Below, one piece after another: positions 23,538-35,582 of a stretch of 64,000 bases of DNA. A program made the translations under genes and the position numbers. Every line of letters begins with the position of its first letter. The first letter of the stretch is position 1. The notes beneath the pieces were generated by a model. The model saw nothing but the letters and a program-made list of their open reading frames with translations. It had not been told where the DNA came from and did not search any database. The stretch is from positions 101,173-165,172 of the forward strand of contig VYZI01000422.1 in NCBI GenBank assembly GCA_013397695.1. Direction: 5' to 3'. This DNA comes from Centropus unirufus. Taxonomy: Eukaryota > Chordata > Aves > Cuculiformes > Centropidae.

Positions 23538-26500
23538 TAGAGGCAACCCACACCAGGGTTGGCTGGCACAGCTCCCTGCCTCATGAGCATAATAATGTAT
23601 GGGGCAGCCATCATTCCATTGAACATTACAGGCTGTTTTTCCTAAACAGACCTCACAGATCTGCCAAATCCAGTGGTGCCTTTTGGTGCCAGGCCAGAGG
23701 TTGAAGCTCGCTGTGCCCCAGGGTCATGCTGTTCACCAGAGGAGGCCACAAGCTCTGCACAGTGTGTCCCCCACTGGCCTGGCATCCTGCCTTGACCGTC
23801 CCTCCTACCAGGGAGGGACAGAAGCTGGGGGTGGTTTGGCAGAAGTGCACGTTATACGTGGGAGTGGACCAAGTAGAGAACAGCACAATTCTTCTGCCCT
23901 GTGCTGCAAGCAGGGAGCCTGTGCTAAAATTAATCCAAACTCAGTGAGCACACCCCAAATCTTGCTCAAATACTGCGCCCAAATGTGGCTATGTCATGTA
24001 GATGAGGGGCAAGTTCAAGTCTGTGCACCTGTTCACCATACAATACAGGTGTAGCCAAGGTAGGTCTATATAAATAACGTGTAATTACAACAAAGCTGCA
24101 GACCCCGAGCTTGCAGTTTTCTTGCATATCCTTCCCTCACTCACCAAAGTAAAGAGGCCAGAGCTTCTGCACGTCTCTGTAACACTGTAGAAGCAGCCCC
24201 CCTCTTCCTCCATACCAGAAACAAGAATGAGACTAACAGTAATTGGTTTTTTTCTCTTTCCCACCTCTCCCTACTAATTTCCATCTGTGGGCAAACCTGA
24301 AAATCAGTGGCATGTCTGCCTGCTTGCTTGTGCTGCCCTTCTACAGCGCACCAGAAGACAAGCCGCTATTTATTTGCGAGGCGATACATATGTTACAAGC
24401 CTACCCCCGAAATACCTATAAAGCAGGAAATGCAACGAATTCTGGAAGGAATCCTTCCCGCTGGCAGGCAGCCAGAGATAGCAGAGCTGTAATAGCTTAT
24501 GAGCAGCCACAGCACAGAAATTACAGCCATTCAGTAAGGACACTCCCTCTGAGCCTCTGCGTTCTTGAAGTAATTGCGAATAATATCACTTGGATTCAGA
24601 TAGCTGGAGGGGAAACTCAGGCACCAGCAAAGCATGAAAGAAGCCTGGCCCCAGACCTAAAATAATCCTGCGTAAAATTTCACAGCTGCTCGTTGTTAAA
24701 AATAAAAACAAGACTGTAAGGCACTCTGCTTTCCATCAATGAATTTCCTTTTGTTCCCCTTCCCCCCAGCCTGCCCTCCCCTTCCTGCGCGGCTGCCTGT
24801 CTTCTGCCAGACATTCTCCCTCTGCCGCTCAGCACCCTGGGGACCGGGTGATGCTGACGTGATGGCAGCCTCCCAGCTCAGCCTCTAACGCTGCTGCCTC
24901 CTTGGGGGGGACGTGTGCCCAACTGACAGAAGGGATGGTGGCAGCAACCACAGCTGCTCTCGTCACCTGCAGTTTTGGCTCTTGTGAGCACAGGCCACTT
25001 GAGCACAGGGCATCGCTCACTAGGAGATGTTGCCTGCTCAGATACGAGGCTTCTGGCTGTGGAGAGGTGGTGTAGAAACAGCCTGCACCTCTGGCAAGGT
25101 GCTGCCTTGTTTCTTCTCAACATATTGGCTGGCATGCAGTTTCACGGGCAGCATGGCATTAGGCAGGAGGGAAATTCCAATATTTTTTTTACTTCCCATC
25201 TTCCTTCACCTAAAAAGTCTCAGCAGAAGAAGGAGATTCAAAACATTCATATCTCAATTTCAGTATTCATTGTGGTTAAAATATATGGTAGAAAGCAACC
25301 AGGAAGGAGGAGATGTAGCAAAATCCAGCAAGAATTAAGGTTAATAATGCCGGTTCATTGATGCAAAAGTAACCTTATCCCAGAGCCTTTACAATCCAAA
25401 CGGACAACGGGCATCAGGAAGGAGGGAACAGGTGATGCTCTCACCTGTATAAGTAGCCTTTAAACCAGTTGAGATGTCCTCATTCTTGTAAGAGTCCTGC
25501 CTCCTAGCTCAGCAACTTCCTCATCAGATCATTCTTTCTATAGAAATACATCACTACATCTAATAACACCTTGCACTTCTCCAGTCTCTATGTAAACACC
25601 ACAGAACTGCTCCCAAAGGAAGGGAATCATCACACTGACCATGAGCCTGAGTTTGGTCACAGCCAGCAGAAAACCAGTTAACTTATCAGTGGAGCACTGG
25701 CTACCAGGTACACAATTGGATTCACCTCATTTCCAAACAACTCACAAGCCATTGGAAAGAAATCCTCATGGCATTAAATCTGTCAGACATACCCTGCAGT
25801 CCTGTTCACAGCACTGGTGCGGTCCTATGGGGCAAAATCAGGAGAGGATAAGGTGTCCACAGGGAGAGGCTTTGCCCTCTGCTTGCTTGCAGCTGCCCTG
25901 GAGCAGAAAGCAGAGGGAAAGGCTAACTTCAGGCTAACTACAATGTTTGGTTAAATTTCCTCTTTGGCTCCTCAGGACCACTTAATTACATGTTCAGTCA
26001 TGTCCCTGTAACTTCTGGAAGTCATCAGTCACTGCATGCATTCACTGCCTCCACCTCTGCTCTTGGACTGCAATGATGATACAAAGGTAAAGAAAAGAAG
26101 TGGCTAAAGGAGCCTATTTGGCTTAAGTAAGAAGTCACAATATTACCCAAATTAGTCAGTAATCTCTTCAAGAACTTTTATCTCTACTGTTGTGGTACAA
26201 ATTCCTTATCTTGCCAGCTGTCAGAAAGATGGTGGTCTGCCTCACTACCCACAAGTCTGGGTGCTGGCCTCCAGATCATCCATGTTTTGAGCACCTCCCT
26301 TATTGCAGAAAGCAAAGCCTTTCTTTTCACTTAACTCTTCAGTGGCAGATTACATGCATGAGATTATGTATGTGTACATGCAACACACATGCACATGCTA
26401 TATATGCCTCATGGCATGCATATGCTCCACACAGAAAACCAAGATTCAAGGTTTGCATGGTGGCATGAAAAAAAAAAAATCTTAACATGAATTACATTTG

Positions 26501-29500
26501 CTGCGTGTATTTCTATGCCTCAATTTTTTTACTGTACTCAAACATCACCAATTCAGGTCACATTGACTTACAGAGAACTTATTTTTGCCTTTACAATTCA
26601 TGTTTTTACTCTCTGAGTTCAGGGACCTTGCCATGACTTCCACTCTCAAAATGCAAGCTAGTCTCTGTTCTCCTGGCTAAAGCTTCCCAGTTGTTCCTGT
26701 GATCCTTCCTTCTGATTATTTGCTAACACCTGGCTCTGTGCTGCTTCTGGTAACTTTCCACTCTTGTTTAAACCACACTCCTCACACACAACCTGGAAAA
26801 ACTGGTTTATGCAAGTTTTAGGTAACCCTTTGTTTCAAGCCTATTTCTAACTCAGTCACTGAATATTATGGTTTAATTGCCAGAGATTGCTCCCAGCAGA
26901 GGAGTTAAAGAACATTTGGGGAGGAGAGAGAAAAGGGAATTTAGACTCAGTTACATTTGACCAAAAACTTGCTATAAAGTTTATATTAAGATTCATATCA
27001 TGCATTTACAGGGAGCTATTTGCAAAGAAAGGCACCAGGTGTACTAGTGTGTCATTACTAGTTAGAGAGCTTTTATTTGACTTGGGACTGAGTTGTTCCA
27101 AAACCAAGTGACTGCTGGCCAATCAAACACAGGAGCAGTGAATCACTCTTAGTACTGTTATCAGGGACAAGTCTGACAGTATAGAGGCTAAAATCTGGAT
27201 AAACTGTGTGGAATGAGTGGAGACTACTGTGGTTTTATGCTCCTCAGCCACTTGCCTTTACTATCTCTACTTAAACACAAAGTCTGAGTCAACACTAAAA
27301 TTCAAATAGTAATGTTAACGTATTTACAGGAGATACATTTGCCTTGGTCAAACTGAGACCTTGCATCCTTGTATAGGCAAGCTGAGGTTCCTGCAAGCTT
27401 GGCTACAGTAAAGCAGCCACACACAAACCTGTCCTTCTGCTATAGGAAGCTGAGCACTTACAAGGAAACACAGCTAGCGGTTCACAGGATGTCAGTAAAG
27501 GGATGTCTGCGTGGGATGCAAAAGGCCACAAATACACTGAAGTCAAGACAGGAAGCATCTGTGGGGCTCAGTGAGGAGCCATGGAGAACTCACGACCCTA
27601 TGAGTCATGAAATTTTTAAATTAAGTATAGGGCCAGCTTTTCACTAAGAATATTTCTACTTCTTTCATTTTATTCTTCTGTCACTGGTACTGCAACTGAT
27701 CAAATCAAATCCTATGTCGAACAAACTGTCTCCAAAACTAAGGAAAAAAAATAAAGTTACTTGAACCTGAAACACAGGAGAGAACTAAAGCTGTACTCTA
27801 TTAGATGCTTGAAGTTGGAGTGTTTTCTGTCCTTTGAGAGGCAAATAGCCTGATGTGGAGGAAGCAGACCTCAGATTCATGAAGGGAGCATGATTTGAAG
27901 GAAGTCAATAGCTATGCAGGTGAACCTCTGTGAAGTTCTCCAAGATGTTTCATATTAGACACAAAAGTAAGTGAAACCATCCATTCCTTTAGCCACTCAG
28001 GTTTATATCTTTAGACCCTTAACCTTTTTAATTTAGACCTTTTCAAAAGGTGACACCTTTACAGACTTGTTTTCTTCCCTATTCTGATCCATTTTAATCA
28101 AGCTGTGAGAACAATCATGACTAAGCACCAGCACAGCTTACTATCTACTCCTGAATCTTCTATAGAAGTTGTCCCATCAATGACTCAACAACCAGGCTGT
28201 AGCCACAAATATTTGACTTTCAAGAAACTATTGCTGCTTGGCGATGAACCATCCATCCTTCCAATGTCATAAATTCTCCTGTTTATCTCGGAGAAAAAAA
28301 ACGGAGAAATGACCTGGCATTAAGACAAAAGAAATTTAGGTTCCCTTCTTAGATCTGAGTGGAAATCATTCTCTAGAAATGAACCAAGATTGCAGCAAGC
28401 AGTAAAACCATAGCTGCCTTTAAAAAAACTGAAGAAGGCACCAGAAGATGTATTGCACAGAATAAGCCTAAGCTGAAGTCAAGATGATCAAGTACTTTTT
28501 TTTCCATTTCTGACTTCCGTGGTTCTTTAACACATGAGGTAACCTTCCTTTTTATAAATGATATAAACTTCTGCTTTGACTATTGTTTCCCCAAAGTCCA
28601 ACAACTACACGTTTCTGTTTCTCAGTAGTGACCTTAAGTTAACCCTGTGTTTCCAGGATCTCCCAGATTTGTCCAAGCTTTCCCCATTTTTTATTCTCTG
28701 ATTAGAAATATGTCACAAAATTATTTCACTCCTTCGTTGTACTGTAATCTTCATTACATAATGAAGACACTGTTAAACCAGCCAGATTGTGAATATGGGA
28801 AAAACAAATTAAGAGGTCAGTGAACAATCATGGATCCTGTCAGGGGTTCTTTTAAGAGAAGAAAATCGGTCAAGTAAGGCAAAAAAGCATAACCTTTCCC
28901 TCTAAAACAAAGGATTTTAAACAAGGCTGCTGGAAATCAGCCACAGTGGCACAGAAACAACGACAGAATCCGTAAGGGAAGTAGTATTGTTCTATGTCTG
29001 TGAGGACCATCTGATAGAATTTTCACCCTAACTACAGCCTCTTTCTGTTAAGACTCACAGAACAAAAAGTGCACATCAGGAAGCTGAAAGTGATTTTGCT
29101 TTGAGTATATAGCAGAAATGGCAGTACGGATTACTTGGCTGGTTTCCATTGGATTGGGAGTTCTATACCTCAGCTAAACAGGGGGTAGGAAAGTGATTGA
29201 CTATAGTCATTAGTTAGTATTTGGGCAGGACACCTGTGTCCAGGAAGTGTTAGGTAACATAGACACAGAAATCGGACCCTGCAGAAGAGCAACAACTCAA
29301 ATCTGGCTAGAACTTGGCATGATCAAGATCAATTTGGAAACTAAAGACAGTCATATTCAAGATGTAGAAAATAGACTGAAATCAGTTAAATAAAACTGGT
29401 ACAGATTAACACTCTGTTCCTGTTATCTAATGATTTTTGTTTTGTTGTTTTGGCACCACAGGGGGCTACTTTAAAAATAAGACTGTCCTGTTGTCTGTAA

Positions 29501-30522
29501 ATGCAGTTTGAGGATCTGAACTATCTTAGCTGCTAAGCCAAGGTGGTGACACAAAGGGATGGGCCATGCTGCAAGAAGCATCTTACAACACAATGCTCAA
29601 GACACTTCTGGATCAACATCAAAGGTAAAGCTTTAGCCTGAAATCACAGGCCTTCCTTTCTCATAAAATATGTCTTGCAAGGAAGTCTTTATTTATTCAC
29701 AGCTTCATTGGTTATATAGGCCCTTATGATCCTTAGAAAAACAGGTTCCCATGATAAGCCTTTACAAATATATCTGATTAATAAGATATGATAACTTTTG
29801 TATTTAAAATATTTGAAACAGGAGACAAGGGATAATTCACATATCAGTATTTTTTTGTTTATTTCAGGGTCCAGCCTTTAAGAAGCAAGACCCTTGCCCT
29901 GGAAATAACACCTGGCAGACTTTCAGCTCAGTTGTCAAACATCATCACGACTGCTGAGAGCTATATTGACACGAGAAAGAAGTCCCCACCTATTGCTTTC
30001 CACTGACTGCACACTAGCCGTTAGCCAGGCAACGCCAGACAATGGACAGGCCAGGTACAGCTATGGAACCATAGATACTAGTCTGATGTTAGCCACGAGT
30101 ATCCTTAGTGCCCCATCGTAACACATTTATGACTTGTGACAGAAGAGCATACCACCTGTTGCTCACAATCGGTGTAGCGCTGCTTCGGTTGGGTAGTGGG
30201 AGAACCTTTGCAAACAGCAGTACATTCTTGGACCAGAACAAAAATAATAGACACATCCTTTGCATGCATAACATAAAACCCATAATGGAATGTACCTTTT
30301 AGAAATTATCCTTTGCATTTATAGATATACATTTTGAGTCTCTCAAAATCTACACCCAGAATGAAATTCTAGAAATTATATGCAATATCAGCTGTCTTAG
30401 TTCTCTAGCCCATTCATGGATATATTTAAACACCTTAAAAAAAACATGTTTATCGAACCTAATATTTGTGATGTAGGGCTCTAACTTAAAATGAAAGGCT
30501 TGGCATTCACATTGCTGCAATT

Positions 30523-30539
30523 TGCAGCAGTCTCTTTAT
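30523..30539. repeat. 17-nt palindrome
   Basis: TGCTGCAA and TTGCAGCA are exact reverse complements around a single T (30523-30539). Symmetric sites of this kind can bind dimeric transcription factors, and the contained TGCTGCAA half resembles a half-site of the MAF type. Function is inferred only from symmetry. Confidence 0.8.
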
Positions 30540-33500
30540 TCAGTGCTTCATCCATTATTTTGCACGCGGTAGTCATTACAGGCAATTGTCTGCTAGTGCT
30601 ACCCACACCTCAGCTGTTTGTGCAATATGAGTCATTCGCTGGGAGCTGCAATTCCAAGCAGAATTTCCTCATCCTGCAGTAACCACATACTTTGTTCCAG
30701 ATTACCTCCTTTCCTTCTGAGTAGGCAGAATTAGTAAAGTGCAATTAGTGATAATGCCATTTGTCCCCAGGCTGGTAATTTTTCTTAAAGCATTTATTTT
30801 TTCCAGTGCCTCAAATATTACATTAATAAAGCTCCTGGAGTACTGAAGGTAGCATGTAATAAGCACAGATCCCAGAAGAAAGATGCACCTCTCCCACTGA
30901 AAGGAAGCATATTGGCCCACCAGAGTTTGATTACAGATGTAAAAATATTTCTATCCAGATATATCATGCAATTTAGTCTAATTCCACTGCTCGCTTGTGA
31001 AAGTTACTTCCTACTCTATATCGGAGTGCCATGGCAGGACAGTCAGGGAACAAATTATTCACCTTTCTTTTTCTCTCCCAGTGCTGGAGGAAAACAGACA
31101 ACACCCTGTCCTTTTCTTAAAAGTAACTAAATTTTAAAACTCTGGATGTTGGGTACAGCAGATTATCAGGCAGCTCATCTTCAGTGTCCACGGTTTGCAT
31201 TCTACTTTTTTTCCTGTTCCAGTTTTTAGTTAGATTCCGTCTGTCTCCTTTTCTGTTTACTCCAGATATAAACAAAATGGATGAGTGTTTTTACATTGCT
31301 AACACCTCAGATAAATTGGAGGGTGCTTTTTCCTACATTCCTCAGGAGCAGAACAGGATAAAATGCATTTACTTCCTTCCTGTGAAGCTACATTTCAGCT
31401 CCTCTATTATACTGGTTCAGAGTCAAAGAGTATATAGATTTATGTGCAGTTAATATACATCCTGACACAATACTGGCATCTGTCCTCAGATGCATGCTTT
31501 TGGATAGCATTATATTAGGCCTGTTGGAAAATTACAGAAAATTAGCAATGGCTTTATATGATAATCCAGATAAGAATAAATGACAGTGCTCAGTTGATCA
31601 ATGTGTTTCCTTAGGCTACCCTCCATCCTCCATTCTCTTTACTCAGAAACTATATTTGAAAGACAGATTTGCTCATGTGAAAAATTGAACCTGAAGAATA
31701 GCAATCTGTTCCCAGTTGGTAAAATACACTTGCCCCTCTCAGGCGGTTGGCACTGGCCCATGAATGAAACTGCACTTACCCATAGATAAGGCTGAGACCC
31801 AAATAGGAAATTTGCTCAAAACAAGGCAAACTGAGCGTAGAGGTCCCCTAATCTTTACCAAAGGGAAATCACGATGGGAGGACCAGTGCTTTTTCTGCTA
31901 TTGATATTGAAAAGCATGTTGGCTGCAGAACTGCCACAACTTCATTAGTATGCTGACTTTTTTCCTCCTGTGAAATCACCCACAGTTTTGGTGTAGAACA
32001 TGCATGTTCAGCAAGGACAAGTGGCTTTTACCAGTTTATCTTGTGTTCCAAGGTTTCACACTGTTCTCTTCTTTAATTGTCTAAGGGAGAGTGGCAGTAC
32101 CTCACAGTTAGAAGTAGATTTGAAATAACAGAAGACTGAAGGAGATTTTCTCTCAAAAGTCATATCCAAATGGAGAATTACAGCTGTGTAGCATACAGCT
32201 AAAGCAAGTGCTCCACAGCCACTGCAAAAAAGCTCCTGCTGTTGCTGCTGCCACCTACATGGCACCAGGGTGGCAGAGCCACTTCCCTTCCTCTAGAACT
32301 TGCCCAGCTCACTCATCACAGCCAACATCCACTCCTGTGGACCCCAGAGCAGTGGCCCCTAGCCCAGAAGACAGGCTCTGCCTGCCAACAGATCTTTGGG
32401 CTCCCCAGGGGAGCACCCCCTCTGGGCAGCCCTGAAGTGCTGATAAGTATGTATCAGCTGCATGGGGTTGAGCTCTGCAGGGGAGGGGATGGGGAAGGTG
32501 GGGAAGAAAAGGGGGAAAGGGGAAAGCGAAACAGCCTACTCCCAAACGCAGATGGGGTCATCATGGCATCATCATGGTGTCATTACACCCAGATTCATTC
32601 TTCTTGGTAGCTAAGGTGGTTTTGCTTGTGTAGTGAAACCAAGTACAAGTTAGCTCTTCTGTTCAGAGCTCCTCAGTGGCACCAGTGCCAGGCTCACACC
32701 AGGTCTGCCCCGTTAATCAGAACCACAAATCCTGCCTGAGGCTCCTTTTGCATTTCTTAGCTTGCAGCCATACCACAGTGCCCTGGCACCACTGGGCTTT
32801 AACAGCAGGATAGCTGGGGGCAGCCAGCACATGGAAAAAAAACCCAGACTTTTATTTTGGCATGGAGGAGAAAAGAGAGTGTAACTCGGGGAGATTTTTA
32901 CCCCGGAGAGATAGTGAAACAAAACCTGCCAGTGTAATTAAAACTGGCGAGGTCTGGCCAGCCCGGGGATAGATGGCAGGGACTGTAGGAAGTTTGCTGG
33001 GCTGAAGCTGTACACTGTGAACAGATGTGTGCCAGCTGCTCTCACTGCTCAAGTTGGCTGATCTGAATGGTCGCCGCCAGGTCACTCCTGTGATGATAGG
33101 ACAAGTCAGATGTTCTGTGATGCAATTGCACCCATTTACAAAGAAGGCCACGTCAAACCTGCCCACAGCCATAAAAGGTCCTCCCAGTTTTACTTTCCAA
33201 GCCCGTACCATTAGTCCTGGTTCAAGCAATGCTGGTGCCTGTTTTCCTGCCTCTGCATTTCCCAAGCATTAGCTCTGCCTGTGAACAGAGATAAAAAACA
33301 AACTTACGATTCTTTCCCCCTTTCTGCCTTCCAGCATCAGAGAAAGCACTTTACCACAATACAAATTCAGTAGTAACCTCAAATATACTTTTTAGTTTAG
33401 GAAGCAATTTAAGTGTGTTTTGGCTACAAGCCAAGCTAGGCAGGGAGGGCAGGATTCCACTATCTAGCTGCAGACATTTACAAAGCAGGCACTGATATCC

Positions 33501-33941
33501 ACATTAGTCACTCTAACTCTTCTTTATGGCAGAGAGGAACAAATGTTTTCAGGGAAGGATTCATCTGACCTACTATTACACTGACCTATTATAGGTGAGA
33601 TTAATCACACCTTTGAGATGTGCTTCTCAATGCACATGGGTTACAGAGGGGAGCCCAGGACGATGAGCTCAGCTACTCTACAGATATCTAAGGTCATCTG
33701 AAATGAACTTTTGCTAGGAAGCCAGGCCTCAGACACAGCAAACTTGGATTACTCTTATCTACATTAAGGCCACTGAGATGTCACCTTTTTGTATTTAGTT
33801 TATGCTCTCATAATTTCCTGCGTCTGTTCATCCTGGTCTGAATACTACTAAGCCCCTGGTGCTTCCATACTGCTATTTTTATTTCCCACTACAGAGAAGG
33901 CTGCATTTATCCATAGGGTGATCTGATTCTTACCTAGACAG

Positions 33942-34000
33942 ATTTGTGGTGCTCTGGTGGCACACAAATGTTCCTGGGAACCAAGGACAAAGGTAGAACG
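33942..34000 (+). other. exon-like interval, 59 nt
   Basis: The acceptor side reads GATTCTTACCTAGACAG, ending at 33941. The interval ends at ACG followed by a strong donor GTGAGTAC. The frame starting at the first base is open throughout; the one starting at the third base is closed by a TAG. No family resemblance was recognised. The support is only splice-site-like sequence, so decoy status is likely. Confidence 0.1.
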
Positions 34001-34701
34001 GTGAGTACTAATGTATCAGGTAATAAAAAACAGCTGATAGCAAGGGAGAGATGCCTGAGTTGCTACTAATTACTGTCCCTGTATACAATTCCTCTGGGGA
34101 AAACCCCTCTGCAGCTGGAATCTTCTCATTTCTGCCATTTACACTGAATGGCTCAAGAGAACCTATTGCCATTCCTGACATACCTTTCACTGCGTGTACC
34201 CTTAGGCCATGGCAGCTGTAATGACACTATACTACTGCTAAATCTTTTGGATGTGATCACAGCCCCAGCGTAGGATCTTTTTCTCTCGAGAGTAGGGAAG
34301 ATGGAAGAATACAAACAATGCTCACTACACAACCCTTACAGGGAAAAGCATGTGCAGAGATGATAGCAAGGTAACAGCCAATAGTGATTGCAGGTAGAAG
34401 CCTCTCTTCATCACTTAATTTACTCAGAGAAATGAAAAAGCAGTAGCAAAGGCTGGGACAGAGGACATGAGGGAACTGGCACGTGGAGAAGCTTTGACTT
34501 TTTGAGAGAAAAACACATTTCCACAAATGCCAGTCTGTGAAGCTGGAAAGCTTCTTCTCTAAGAAGGTACCCTTTGATGAAGTTACTGCACTGTGTAAGT
34601 CATTGCCAAGTCCAGCACCACCAGTGCCCACTGCTTCTTCTTTGGGAAATATTTGTTTGATTGCATTTCTTCACAGCAGTATTGAGAGACCCATCAGTGT
34701 A

Positions 34702-35096
34702 GATCAGTAAGGTTGGTCGGGCAGGACTTGCTCTTGGTGAAGTCATACTGGCTGCCTCTAATCACCTCCCTGTCTTCCACATGCTTTAGCACGGCTTCTA
34801 GGATGATATGTTCCATAATCTTCCCAGACACAGAGGTGAGGCTGACAGGTCGGTGGTAACCAGAGTCATCTTTTCTACCCTCTTTTAAAATGGGTACAAT
34901 ATTACCCTTTTTCCAGTCGCCAGGGTCTTCTCCTGACTGCCTTGACTTTTCAAATATCATAGAGAGTGGATTGGCTACCACATTAACCACTTTCCTCAGG
35001 ACTCTGGGATGTATCTTGTTGGGTCCCATAGACTTTTATATGTTCTGGTTCCACAAGCGGTCATGAACCTGATCATTCCCTACATTGGGAGGGGCT
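34702..35096 (-). mobile_element. CR1 LINE fragment (reverse-transcriptase region)
   Basis: Read on the minus strand, this about 395-bp segment encodes the central part of a CR1 (chicken repeat 1) non-LTR retrotransposon reverse transcriptase. Recognisable family landmarks include a GPNKIHPRVLR start, a PLSMIFEKS stretch and a YHRPVSLTS motif matching the conserved NYRPVSLTS of CR1. The frame is open from 35029 down to a TGA at 34694-34696, but a TAA at 35036-35038 interrupts it just upstream. Homology fades on both sides. The catalytic YADD region, the endonuclease domain and the 3' end are missing. It is therefore a dead, truncated copy. Nucleotide similarity continues past the stop as far as about 35096. 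Confidence 0.92.
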
Positions 35097-35409
35097 ATAA
35101 TCAGTATTCAATATCCACTGAGAATAAATGTTGCTTGTAAATATCATCCTGGGCAGTTTCCTCTTTCCAGGAATTAAAGAGAAAGCAAAATGCAGTCCTC
35201 TCTCCATAAATACTCTTTTATTTCATCTTATATAGAATATATTGTATAATTTTCAACATCTTCATTTCTTCACCTCTATGGAGATTGCAACAAAGCAGCT
35301 GTTAACAGTTTGTCACATGTTTCCTGATAGAATAAAACATCTCCCTGTGTGATGGCATACTTTTTCATCATTGGATTTTTTAATTTTTATTCTTTTTTTT
35401 TTTTTGTAG
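35097..35409. other. AT-rich non-coding stretch ending in a poly-T run
   Basis: The stretch has no gene. It ends in a T-rich tract (about 35391-35405) immediately followed by GTAG, which is what makes the next interval look like an exon. Confidence 0.6.
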
Positions 35410-35582
35410 AACACATATGCCTATTAACTCTGAAAGGACAAAGAAAAAATATGTGCCTCAGTAAACTTAGTTGCATGCAGAAATGTTGTGAGCACCAAGA
35501 CTACTGCAGAATGATGGCTATACTAGGAGTCATGGTCTTATTCTCACTTTACATACTCACTGTTTTGTGCATCAACAAGTAA
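35410..35582 (+). other. exon-like open frame with a predicted membrane segment
   Basis: A long T tract and GTAG ending at 35409 form a strong-looking acceptor. From there the frame is open to a TAA at 35580-35582. The encoded tail has a cysteine-rich stretch (six Cys in about 18 residues, including CC) followed directly by a hydrophobic segment of about 21 residues, MAILGVMVLFSLYILTVLCI, and then a short polar end. That is the layout of a C-terminal membrane anchor. An ATTAAA polyadenylation-like hexamer lies at 35675-35680. Alternatively CAA followed by GTAAGG at 35579 could be a donor. The T tract may simply be a microsatellite, and hydrophobic frames are common in AT-rich DNA; no homologue is recognised. 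Confidence 0.17.

Larger units (their letters stand above)
21690..33941. other. long non-coding stretch without a recognised gene
   Basis: No coding exon or mobile element was recognised over about 12 kb. Small structures are present: a near-palindromic CTTGTGCTCAAGCACAAG at about 22432-22449, a short TTTAGTAAA repeat near 22961-22985, the 19-nt-period duplication at 23500-23537 and the palindrome at 30523-30539. The segments 22115-22210, 24330-24620, 30490-30680 and 32880-33250 are unrepetitive and dense in transcription-factor-like motifs, so they are the places most likely to hold conserved regulatory DNA. This is inference only. Confidence 0.55.

Noticed and set aside
29507..29624. Plus-strand exon-like interval ending CAAAG/GTAAAG
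   Set aside because: All three frames contain stops and the splice sites are only moderate.
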